64,000 bases of DNA from Nereocystis luetkeana. Lineage: Eukaryota; Sar; Phaeophyceae; Laminariales; Laminariaceae. The translations under genes were made by a program, and so were the position numbers. The notes under the pieces were generated by a model. That model was not told the DNA's origin. It did no database searches and saw only the letters and a program-made list of their open reading frames with translations. Each line of letters starts with the position of its first letter. The stretch's first letter is position 1. Below are positions 1-12,400 of this stretch, piece by piece. The stretch lies in NCBI GenBank assembly GCA_031213475.1, contig JARUPZ010000024.1, positions 5,292,538-5,356,537 of the forward strand, given 5' to 3'.

Positions 1-2078
1 TTAGGCATTGCCGTGCCGCGCATGTGAATGGGCGGCTGGTGCTAGCCCCGAGTAAGGACGTAGGCGGGAGTGGGGGGAAGGGAGGCGCTTTTCTTGTGGG
101 AAGGCCTTTTCCGAATGAAACTGAAATTGACCAATTGTTTTATATCGAGCAAACTTGATTCCACCATGACATCCCAGTACTATTCACCAGGTACTGCTGC
201 ATCGCCCCCATCCAGTACGGTGTTTCACGTAGTACGTAGTACATACCGGTACGACTCTACCAGAGTACAGCAGTGCACTCCTCCTGTGGGAGACTCCCCG
301 GATAATCCGCTGCTGCTACTACTGCAGCGAATACGTTTCGCGGGATTATTGTGAGTGGAAGGGAGACGTTACGCCCTCCCCCTGGTTACCAAGCCGGGAA
401 TCAAACGGTACCAGGGTACGTATCATGCTGACCGTTAGGTGCCAGGTTCGCTGCGCGGTCGGACAGGCCAACCACCCGGTGGTACAAAAGACAGCGTTGA
501 AAACACCTCGAGGACACGTGATGTCAAGCTGAAAATCATAAACATATGCCAGGTATACATGAAGCAAAAGCTGTCGCTAGGAATGCAGCAGAACATGTTT
601 GTAAGGGTCGTCAACTTGCGTACGTTGGTGGATCTCGTTCGGTCGTTCGGTCGATTCAGCTGTGTCGAAAGGGTGTCTCTGTCTCTGTTTTTTCTTTCTT
701 TCTTTTTCAGAAGCTTGCATAAAAAAGGGTCGCCGACGAACGCACGCGAAGCTGACGCCGTGATAAGAAAATTCAGCTTCACTACGGTACGTACTCAACA
801 TACTATATACCACCAGGTATGGTGATGGTACGTACGGTGGTATGCGACTTTAGGTTTTACCCCAAGGAGGGAAGGATCTGCCCACCATGTTGTTATCGAA
901 GTTGAAAAGAAAAGGCGATCCGCTGATCGGACAGGTCACGATCTATCTGTAGGTACTGTAGCTCACCTGCAGCAAGCAGTAGTAGTGCATGTTTTAATAA
1001 TGGTAGATCCCGTGTTACCACTATTTAAGCTGTGAAGCCGTTATGATGCGTTGTGCAAGAAGAGCCGTATAATATACAGGCCTCACCCGCGGCAAGCATG
1101 TAATCGTGCGCAAACTGCCGTGGCATACAGTTCTCATCGCGGAACGCGATATAGATCTATAGGTCTCGCAGATCATGTTAACCAGGATGATTGTATCTTA
1201 TCTATCCCGAAATATCTATCTTCTTGCTATTAATACTACTGCGCTGTTGTTGTAGATCACGAATGGGAATCTGATCTGATCTGTATCCGATGTATGGAAT
1301 ATTCATGCTCCTCAACGACGGCCCGCTGCTGCCACAGCGCGTGTTGGTGGTATTGTGTGTCTGTGCTGGTTACTTTCTGGCCAGGCGTTGGTCACCGCTT
1401 ACAGACAGACAGACCACACTGCTGTTACTGTTGATTGTTGTATTTGTACGTAGACTGTGGGGGGGGCTTCGCCTCCCCCTCACAGGTTCGCCTGATGCAG
1501 CGTATATACAAAAAACAACAACAACATACTTTTGGCTCGACGAAAAAACTATTTGCTCGACGAAACACGCACGAGGGATGCAGCGGGCCCAGCCGCAGTG
1601 GCCGGTAGATAACAGCCTGGCTCGGTTAGCTGTAAAAGTATACACGGCCCCCAAGCACATGCGCCAGCACACTGCTGTTGAATGGTGGACGGATGCACCA
1701 AGTATCATGCAATAATCATGTGATCTCCGAAAATGCGGCGGAATATGTCTGCGCTCCGCCAATCAGATGATAGCACCGCTCCCGGATTCCTCGCCGCCTC
1801 TCGCCGCCTCGCCACCCCATCCATCTTGCGTCAAGCTCTTCCCAAGCGACGGAGCGGATACGGTGGCCACCGACGACACACACGGCAGAGAGGGAGAAAG
1901 GGTGAACCTAGGGAGCGCACCCGCCATGAGAGCGATCGCTCTCACTTCGCGGAGGAGCGACAAGCTGCACCACCACCCCCGACAACCACGCAATAGCAGC
2001 AGCAGCACAGCCACCTCTGCTACCCTGGGAGGTGCGACGGCCTGGCTCATCACCCTCTGGGGTGCTCAAGGCGGCACC
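1..2078. other. Upstream region of the GTPase gene, no gene recognised
   Basis: I see no convincing exon here. The short open frames lack family motifs and usable splice sites. The stretch holds scattered CAGGTA/GGTAC-type words and a GC-rich segment (about 1730-2078) directly before the GTPase start codon, which is where its promoter and 5' UTR should lie. No TATA box or other specific promoter element can be defended. Confidence 0.5.
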
Positions 2079-2455
2079 ATGGCGTACGCAGCGAGGTCCC
2101 GCGCGCCCTGCCAGGGCGTGCCGGCCTTCGCGGCACGGCTCTCCTCTCTAAAGCGCGGCGGCGCCGTGGCTGGGTCCAAGAGGTGGTCGTCGTTGGTGTC
2201 ATCATCATCACCATCGTCGTCGTCGTCTCCTGTAGAGAGAATGAGCTGGCGTGGGATGGGATTGCAGGCCGCCTTGCCAGGAGGAGGAGGGGCAGGAGGA
2301 GGAGGAGGTGCTCTTCGCGCGGAGCTACCTGCTGGGGTCAGAGAGTCTGCGTTGTCGATGTCGTCCGGTGGCTGGAGTCGGGAGCTGCCGGGGGTCGGGT
2401 CGGGGGAGGGAGGAATGACGCGGGGTCTGGGAGCAGGAACACGTTACAGCAGCAG
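2079..2455 (+). CDS. GTPase exon 1: start codon and targeting peptide
   Basis: The ATG lies in a strong context (CACCATGGCG). The first 45 residues are rich in Ala, Ser and Arg with no acidic residue, as in organelle presequences; a Gly/Ser-rich stretch follows. The exon ends in phase 2 at CAG|GTCAGA, and the next exon supplies the one base needed, producing YSSRRQLTTSTRA across the join. The link to exon 2 rests on phase and composition only, because this end is not conserved. An alternative is a start at 7161, inside the sequence taken here as intron. Confidence 0.6.
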
Positions 2456-5400
2456 GTCAGATGATGTTGAGGTGGGCCCCTTGCCCCCCTCGCGCCCGAT
2501 TTTGCCCCCCTTATTTACTGCTACCCCTTGCAGTACAACATTCACCCTCCTGCGCTTCCCTGCCGTTCTTCCGGTACTGCCTCCTTCTGTCCCACCCGCC
2601 CCTCGTCTTCCTTGTCCGTGTACATACTTGTCAGCTTATCTGTAACGTAACCTGACCTACAGTACGCCTCTGCCTGTAAACTTGCACACCTCGGCGAGAT
2701 ACCTGGTATGTATTAATAGATGATCTACAGATCAGATAGATCATCTACCGATAGATCATCTAGACCCTAACCTGCCGCCATGATGAGATGTTGCGAATGA
2801 TGTGTGTAAGTACAGATCTGAAAAAACCCCCAGAAAACATGTGCTTCTGCTGTTGCGGATCGTACAGATCACACAGATCAGAAATACCTGGTATATAACT
2901 AACTGCCCATGAAAAAATTACTGCTGTACATGATGAAAGTGGGAATCGATGACCTGTTCTGTTCTGCGAGGTGAACCTTTTTTAGCCTTATTAGCCTAGC
3001 CAGATGCGTCAACCAGGGTAGCGGCAGCGACAATGAAGGAGGCAGGGGCGGAGGCAGCGACTGGGATAGAGGTAAAGAGGCAGCTTATTCTGATATAGAG
3101 GCAGAGACGGGGGGTATATCTCAGACAGAGACAGGGATGCCGCAAAGAGGCAGAACAACAGGCAAGAGACGAAAGAGGGAGAGGAGGACAGGGAGAGATG
3201 GCATGCCAGCTAGAGCCAGGAGGAGGGCGAGGGGGGGGCAATGGAAGACAGGCAGGCAGGCGGACAGATAGATGGAGATTGGGACGAAGACCGGAAGACA
3301 TATCCGAAACAGGGAGAGGTAGAGGGAGGACTACACAGGGAGAGACAAGCAAGCAGTAGATAGACAAAAAGACAGACAGATAGACAGATGGATAGAGATT
3401 ACAGAAGTGGATAGACAAAGGCCGGAAGAAAAACATTTGAAAAGGGGGGAGAGGTAGAGAGAGGAAGACCCAGAGAGAGAGACAAGGAAACAGCAGACGG
3501 ACAGAGAGACAGGCACATAGACAGACAAACAGACAGGCACACACGCAGAGGGGCATAGAGACCGCGAAGAGAGGACATATAACAGAAAGAGAGCAAGAAC
3601 ACGGAGATGGAGATGCAGGCATAAGACATGGACAGAGATAAACTCAGACAGACAGATAGACAGATCGCTGGGCAGCGGAGGGACAGGCAGACGCAGAGAT
3701 ACAGACGGGCAGGCGGACGGGAAGACAGGCAGACGGGAAGACAGACAGACGGGAAGACAGGCAGCCAGACAAGTAGACAGACAGCAGGCAGACAGGCAGA
3801 CAAAAACAGATAAAACCAGACTGAAAAAGACAGGCAGGGAGACACCAGAGGGACAGCCGGACAGACAGGCAAGGAGACAGCCAGCCAGACGGACAGGCAA
3901 ACAGACAGCCATGAGCAAACCAGAGGCTGAGGAAGAGAGCGGCACGCATGCCCGCTATGAATTATACCCCAAGTTTTGGAGCCTATCTGACCACGGGCTA
4001 GATAATGGCGTGGAGCAATGTAAAAACAACTGAAACGACAGCAGCAGCCACGACCGCGACGACGACCACTACAGAATCAACAATTGACAACAACGGTGAC
4101 CGTCGCCACGCACGCGCTCGCAGTTTTCGCTCTTTTCCGCAGTACGATGATAACCAGGTCAACATTTTTCCGGTACGTTATATATATATATATAATATAT
4201 CGTATATATGTATAAACAAAACTGTAAACTCGTTTGCTCTGGACGGTCGCTGTCAGGGCGTTTCGGTAGCCTTTCGCAAGATTGTCAACCCTGATTCGCG
4301 AGAGCTTTGAACTTTTCGCGAGTAGACGGATTTTTTTTTATATTTTGTTCCGGAATAGTTTCAACGATACCTGGTATATATACCCGTACATCATTGGGAA
4401 GACTTAGACGACGGCTTACCCTACTGATGGAACAGCAGTGCTCGTGACTCGTGACCGACTGCTATACACTAAGCGTCGGGACTGGGCGCTGGCACAGTAA
4501 GCACTGGCAGTAGTAACCAACTGATCGACCCGGCCGGTATGCTCGCCAGTAGTTGTGATACTACGTACGCCCAAGCAACACGCCATTTTACTTTACGGAA
4601 ACCCACGGAATGCGTCCCGGGAGGAGAGAGGAGAGAGGAGAGACAGTATGCTTTTGCAATCCAGTACACTGATCGATTTTGACGAGGCACCCCGTACAGA
4701 ACGCGCAATCGAAGTGTCACACCAAGCTTGCATATATGAGTTTTTGAGGGAAATTTCGATCTCACAGCTCCGTGTTTTTTTTCTTGTCTTCTTCATATTA
4801 TACCGGTATAAAACGACCAGGTGCTTACTGCTGTAGCACTGCGTTCGCTCGTGTTCTACAGCTACATTCCTCGTGATTGATGAATAGGCCCCGTGGCCCG
4901 CGACCCACGCACCTGGCTGGGTATGGTCACGTCGACAAACACATAGGAGCACCTCTTTTTTTCGTCGTGAGTTTAGCCCTCGACCGCTTTTCTGCACCCG
5001 GGAACTACTAAAAAGTACCAATCTGCCCGAAAATACAAGACCCATACGTACGTTTTTTTTGTTTTGTTTTTTGGGGGGGGGGGGGAAGAGATCTTAATCT
5101 CAGCTGCTGTTTTTTTTTTTTAGATCGATTTTTTTCTCTGAACCCATTTTGGTAAGCTTCGTGTTCATGTGTATTTTCATATTTTATTTTGTTTTCCTCC
5201 CGTTTGCCTTCTTCGCCCATATCGTCTCTCATTCCTATTTAACAGTCGCAGCTCAGAGCCGGGGTCACACAGCAGTCTCCCCCCACCCCCCCCGTTCCCT
5301 CACTGAAATTAAATCAATTCGTTGATGCAGTCATCCATATGCAAGAAAATCCGCCTCAAAAGCGGTTCTGAGTAGGATGCAGCCCACCCTTCATGCGACG

Positions 5401-8400
5401 CGCCCAACACCTTACGGCGCTTCGCGCTTGGTGCAAGCAATGTCTTCCTGGTCGGTGAAAACCCGACGCGCCCCATCCCGGTATTGCAGGGATGCGAGGG
5501 TCTATGGTCATACGACTGCGGCCATGCATGATCATGAGTACACCCCCCCCACCCCTCCCCTCCACTACGGCTCTTGCCTTGCATTTGTTTGCCGCGAGAA
5601 GACTTCTGCCCCTTCTCCCCTCGTCGACTCGCATCTACATTCACTATTGTTACACACTATGTAGGATCGGCGCAAACGACCCTTACATGTCCGGTCTGGG
5701 AACAGCAGTGGTATATACACCGTATATATATAGCCCGCAGTACAAGCCGGCGCCCCCGGTGGCTAGGTAGGTGGTCCGCGTGCGTACTAAGACCAATTTC
5801 GTGGGTTCATGTCTCACCGAGAGCATATTCAAGACGCACCGAGTGCATGCATGCTCGTAGGGACTTTTTCTTGCATAAAAATCGGTTAGCGGAGAGCGCG
5901 AAAGCGTGAGCTAGCTACGTTCGATGGAAATCGACGAGCAGTGGGGATGCTGAACCCTATGCGCGACAAGAAAAATGAAGGCACGTACCCGGGGGGAGAA
6001 GGGACGACACCTGTGTCCACGGTTTGTCCAGAAGTAGACCGCTGAGGGTAAAAAACTTCTGCGAGTTAAGCTGGAAAGTGAAAGTAATGATTAAAAAAAA
6101 GGGGAAAAAATGTCGTTGAGGGAAGGCAAATCTGAAACGTTTGCCACCTCGGACATAAGTCGTCGATTCCCTTTTGATGATCTAGATATTTCAAGACAGA
6201 TAGACCACCCCTGATCTGTAGAAAGGTATGACCTATCTACGTACGTAGCTCATGTTTCCGGGTAGGAGCTGTGTAGTCTGCGTGATTTACTGTTCTGTAG
6301 CATGTGTTTCTTGGGTTGGATCTGTAGTATACAGATCCTGCATGGCCTCTCGCAACAGGAGGCGAGGAATTAGATGATCTGTCTGTGGACAGATCAGATA
6401 GATCATCATCTATGTCTGGGCGAGCAGTGAAAGTCTTTCATGTCGGTAAATTCGACGACTATAAGTCGTCGAGTAGTTGTTGGTTGGCTAGGTAGGTTCC
6501 ATGATTATTGATAGTAGGGCTGGGCTCTGTGTTCGCTGGTTGTAAAGCTCCCACTATTACAGGGGACCATAGTTAATAGGAACTATGGTATACCTAAAAG
6601 CCTATATATTTGATCATTTTTACTAACAATTTTTGGTCCTATTAACTATGGTCCCCCGTAATAGTCATTTAGTTAGCTACATTAGGTAGTTCCATGATTT
6701 ATAGGGCTGTGACGTGGCTGATGATCAGTCGCCGACGAGTTATTCGTTGGGTATATAGGTAAGTTCAATGATTAGTAGGGCTGCGCTGTGAGTCGACAGA
6801 CTACAAGTCGCCGACTAGTTGGTTATTTGGCTTGGTGTTTCAGTTATTGTGTTGGCTAGATGTTCCGTTGTACGTTGCGGAGTTCTGTGTCTGTGTTTCT
6901 TGTATCAGACTGGCGCGTTTTTCGAAGCTCGGCGTTTTTTTTGTTTTACCTTCCGAAGGACTCGAGTCAGTTCGTCGGCTCACGTTGCGACCCAACCTGT
7001 TGCGAGGGAACGTACGTAGTAATCATAACCTGAAAGAATGTGTTCTAACGGGGGGATGCATGATTGTTTTGGGCCCATCGTGGGTTGCGATTCTTACTAC
7101 ATTGACCCCCCCCGCGTTTCTGCAGTCACTCCGTTCAACTCTTAGCCCCACAAGTGTTTTATGTTTTCCTCCCGCCACGCCTCCCTCGAAAACAACAGGC
7201 GGCAGCTGACCACCTCGACTAGAGCGATGGGGGGCAGTGGCGGCGGCGGCGACGACGAGGGGGGTTTTGAGTCCGCGGAGCTGCTGAAGATGGGCTACAG
7301 GGATCTGCAGAAGCTCGCCAAAGAGAAGGGAGTGAGTGCGAACCATTGAAGGGCGAGAGCGGGGATAGTCGGCAGGCATGTACCGTTATAACCAGGCACT
7401 CGGTATGCTACACTGCTGTACAACTTTACCAATATATAAGGGACTTTGTGAATGCGTATTTATATACATAAGTTCCTTATAATTCGAGACATTTTTGTTG
7501 TAGAACCGGTGGTTAGGTACGGAGACAGAGTGGCGGGTTGATGAGTCTACGCCAACGCTTGAATATCCAGGCATGACATCCTGCAACCGTTGAAGCGCTA
7601 CACCATCTGTGGATTTGACACCGCAAGAGCGATCTAAAAAGAGAAGAACAAAAAAGATAAAATAGACGTAAGAAACCGGGAGAACGTTGTGCTCGTGACA
7701 TCATAACATTTTCAGGCATGGAACAGTAAAAAGTGTCACGTCCAGGAACGTTGAAACACGAAACCATATGATGGTTAAAAACGCTGACAATCATGAAATC
7801 CTTATATGCCAGGTAGACTACAGAAGCTCGAAAACGTTGAGACATACCTGGTACACACACATATACACGAAAAATTACCGTACATCGTAAACGTGTAGGC
7901 ATACTATTACGGGGGACCATAGTTAGTAGGACCTATGGAAGACACCAAAACATATGTATATACCTATTTTTACCAAATATATTAGGTCCTATTTACTATG
8001 GTCCCCCGTAATAAGTGATGCGGGCAGGGGAGGCGGGGGGGGAGTCACTGGCAAGGTACACAGCAGGGCGAGGGTGGAGCACGTGATCCCGTCGGGATAT
8101 TAACTTCACTTCCCATGATTTTTTTTTGCTTCTTAGTTTTTGTAACCGGTACCTGTCTGCAGGTAGAGAGAAAGCTGCGTACAAGTATCTGCAAAAATCG
8201 CCAAGGAGCAGAAGAGCAGTGAAAATGAACGCCGTAAAACGGGGCAGAGGCGCCGGTAGGTCTGGTGGCGGCGGGAGGGGCGATGGACAGAACGGTGTTA
8301 GGTTTCGTGTGTTGGGAAGGTGAAGTTTAGGGGGGGCTTTCCGCCTCGCATCGTGCTCCATCTTGTGTACGGCGACACGAAACTTCTGTCCCTCCCTCCC

Positions 8401-9383
8401 TCCCTCCCTCCCTCCCTCCCTTCCTTACTTCTTCCCTCCCATTCGTCGTTTCTGGTGTTACTTTTGCCTTTTTTTCGAAAGGTGCGGGCCAATCAGACGG
8501 TGCAAAAGATCGTCGACGATCTCGTGGCTCTCGGAGCGAACGACGCAGGCGGTGCGGACGGGGGGGAGACCGGGGCTGCTGCCCCCGAAACCCTCGGCGG
8601 CAACGGTGAGAGCATTGACCGATCAGCCCCACTGGTTCTCGAAACAATTTGCCACCCACCTGTTCTTACAAATCGGATCAAGTATGTATGCACAGGGAGA
8701 ATACTTGAACAGTTGAAAAAATGGAAATGTGAAAAATCGAAATTCTAAAATTTGAAAAATTGAAAAATTGAAAATTTGAAAATTTGAAAATTTGAAACTT
8801 GAAAAGTTGAATTTTGGAATTTGAACCTTGAAAACTTGAATTATGAATTTGCAGCTGGGACTTTCGATTTTTTTTCTCCGTCTGCTTATTTTTTTGTGTA
8901 AATGTATACGACACGACCGAGGGATTGCATTATTTTTCATGTATGGCAGATCACGATTTACAGCAGCAGCAGATCATGTAGATCCTTAGATTTTCCGTTG
9001 TGATACAATACGATGTGGCAAGAGCTGTGTCACACAGATCTCACCCGGAAAATATGAGGATGCAGAGTTCAAGGAGTGGGTGTGTCTATATTCGGGGAAT
9101 AATACACAAAAAAGTATTTCCTTGGTTGCACATACCTTGCCACGACTGGGGATGTTTTTCGCTGTGTATTTCATACCAGGTACCTGATATTACTGTTTTA
9201 AAAATATACCTGGTATATATATATTGATACCATATACCATGGTATATGATACGACGTAACGAGAGCTGTGTCTCACAGATCCCACCCGGAAAGTATGACC
9301 CACGACGACTACTACTACTACTACTACTGCTACTACTACTACTACTACTACTCCTACTGCTACTGCTACTACTGCTACTACTG

Positions 9384-9442
<59 letters not shown>

Positions 9443-12400
9443 GCTGCTGCTACTGCTACTGCTACTGCTACTGCTACTGCTACTGCTACTACTACTACTA
9501 CTACTACTACTGCTACTACTGCTACTACTACTATTACTACTACTGCTACTACTACTACTACTACTGTAGATTGTTGTAGATCAGGAAGGACTTTGCCCCG
9601 AAGTATCCAGGGTATTTTGCTACTGCCTTGGAGTTTTTTGTTTTTGTTTTTGTTTGAGCTCCGGCGCGTCTCGTCTATCCTTGATGTTTGTGACAGCAGT
9701 AGAGCCCACTCACCCCCCCTCACTCCGCCCATCCCACCCCACCCCCCCGCCGCTCGATCTCATCCCGTCCCACTCCGCCCCCTTCCCCCCCCGCCACCCC
9801 CCCCCCCCCCCCTCAATTATCTGTGGGCGCAAAAAGCGCTCGGGCTTGCGGAAGGGGTGGATAAGGGGGATGGGTGGGTAACCTACAAGCTCGACGGGAG
9901 CACCGCGAGTGCCCATCGAGGCAGAGCTTGGAGCCGACGATTATGATGATGATGACGAAGAAGAGGAGGATGGGTTGGGGCTTGACGCCGATGCAGAGGA
10001 TAGCATGGATGCGCGCTTGAGGTGGGAGAGAGGGAGGAGAAGTGAGGACGGGATGGAGATGGGGACGGGTGAGGGGGTGCAGGGGGAGGAGGGGGGGGGG
10101 GGGGGGAGGGCGTGCACCGTATGTGTACAGCATACGACGGTGTGTATATACCACACCCCCGGTGATATTGTTTGGGGCTTTAAACACCTTTTATCACCCC
10201 GTGTGGAATAACTCGGGGGGGGGGGGGGGGGGGGGGTGATATACAGCGTACCCCGGTGCTATCTTAGTAGTGGGTGTTTACTTTGGGACTCGATAAATCG
10301 TATCACCGGGGTGGTAGGGGGGGTGATACTAATGCCCTGCATGTCGTCCGTAGTCGTATGACCGTAAACCCCCGCGTTCCTTGAATGCCGGGACGAGACA
10401 GGGTGGCGAAAGGGAGGGTGGGGGGGGGTGGGGGTGTACTCACGTCGTGCATGGCCGTAGTCGTATAACCGCGCCGGCAACCCCTCGCTTCCTTACAACG
10501 TCCGGACAGAGCCTGTCGGGTTTCCACCGACCAGCCGGGCAGGCATTGCTTGCACGGAGCGGGGGGGGGGGGGGGGGGGTTACTCGTGTCACGTATGGCT
10601 GTAGTCGGGGGGGGAGGGGGGGGGACGTTGTTCGTTTCAAGTTGCTGTTTGTTCTTATGATCATGAGAAGAAGGAGGGGGATGTGGGTCGGGGGGTGGTG
10701 CGAGAGCGGAGGACATCATTGGATGCGCGTTTGAGGTGGGGGTGGGGAGAAGGGGGGGGGGGGTTGGGGGGGGGGGGGGGGGATGGGGGGAAGGAGTTGG
10801 AGGGGGTGCGTCCCAAGTTGCCGATTTGCTGGACCGGTGAATTGATTGGCCTATTTCCTCGCGAGAATGATCGGACCTGGGCTAAATGTTCGTTCGTCAG
10901 GCTTGCTCGTTACTCAAGCGACCGAGCCTACTGGACTCCTCTTAAGACGGCTCACTGAGAGAGCAGGGGGGAATATTTTCACAGCCCCGGGATCGTAGAA
11001 AGCCTACGAAGTTGTCGAAAACCCCCGAATCGATTTCGTCCCCCGTAGTAGTTGACCTCGAGTCTCCAGAAGGGTTTAAGAAAGTTTTGCTCTATGGCGG
11101 AGAGCTCTGAGAGAGCGGAGAGGAGAAATATTACATCCCCCTCGCGATGGTGCGGAAAATCCAACGTTGTGTGTCGTAGTGGTTGGTCTCAAGCCGCGTA
11201 AGGGTTAAGTTGGTTTGCTAGTCAACGGCAGGCACTGTCGCGACGCCACCAAGCGATGCATGCGCACGATGCATGCGCATCCCGCGCAGAGTGCAGCTTC
11301 TCGAAATAATAACAAGCAGGTACAACATCGAAGAACGAAAAAATTGCCACGTCTTCTGTATGTACTTCGTAAGAACCTGAATCATGTGCTTAGGCCCCCA
11401 GTTTTCGGTTGTATGAGCCTTGCGGAATGAGCTTCACCCCCCCTCCCCCCCCCCCCCCCTCCCCTATATGTATTAACCTGACTAACGCTTCGTCCCCCCC
11501 TGTCTCTCCGCCCCCCCCCCCCCCCCCTTTTTTGCGTTTGCTGCTTTATCTTTCTATTGGCCCCCTCCCCCCCCCCTCTCCCCCCCCCCCCCCCTGCCTC
11601 TCTCCCCTCCTTTTCTACCCCCCCTGCTCCTCTTCCTTTTCCTCTCCCTCCCCCCCCCCCCACCCCCCGGTCTCCCGCCTCCCTCTGCCCCCCCCCCCCC
11701 CCCCGCTCCCCCCACCCATCCCTCCTCTCGCCGGGGGCTCGCTCTCCGGCTGGACGGCGCGGCGGCATGTGTACCTACGTTTGCCTTCTTTGTGCTGGTG
11801 GCGTTTTGTTTTGTCGCGTGGTACGTACGGTGTGGCAGAGACGCGTATTCGATGAACGACCGCCTCTCCGAGGACATGCTTAACTCGGACGCGGCTGAGT
11901 TCGGGTTCGGTCGGGATCAGAGCAGCCTCGAAAAGCTCACGGTGAGTTGGTTGGTGTACATATGGGCTTTGCCGCATGTCTGTCTGTCTGTCTGTCTATC
12001 TGTCTGTCGTTCTGTCTTTCTGTCTGTCTGCCTGTCTGTATTTATGTCTGTCTGTCTGTCTGTCTGTCTGTCAGTCCCGGTAAGTGAGAGCTGTGAGAGC
12101 TGTGAGAGCTGTGGGAGCTGTGCGAGATGTGGGAGCTGAGTTGGGGTTTGGTATTTTGATATGCCAGCGTTTAATTTAACTACGCAAGCTTTAGCCTTGT
12201 CGTGGGGTTTGAGTATGTTGGCCTTTGCCTAGCCTTGCCTTGCCTCGCCTCGCCTCGCCTCGCCTTGCCTTACCCTGCCTTTAGCTGGAACGTTTCGTGA
12301 CTCTGCGTAGTTTATTGGTTTCGCTGCACCTCTGTCGTGGCCCGTACTGTTGCTGTGACTCCTCTTTCGTTTTTGTTTTTTTTCGCCCTTGTTTGGGATT

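Larger units (their letters stand above)
2456..7198. other. GTPase intron 1 (4.7 kb) with repeats
   Basis: No exon recognised. It holds a long CAGACAGG-type tetranucleotide tract (about 3000-3930), a poly-C-ended repeat (5302-5570), a GATCTGTA-type repeat (6298-6410) and a MITE (6553-6665). If exon 1 belongs to another gene, this is intergenic. Confidence 0.5.

Noticed and set aside
3000..3949. Cys/Leu/Ser/Pro/Val-rich minus-strand frames of 100-200 codons
   Set aside because: All lie in the CAGACAGG tract, which is free of stops in several frames because of its composition.
9190..9732. Long poly-Val, poly-Leu and Tyr/Cys open frames
   Set aside because: They are translations of the CTA/CTG trinucleotide array in different frames, with no non-repeat protein sequence.
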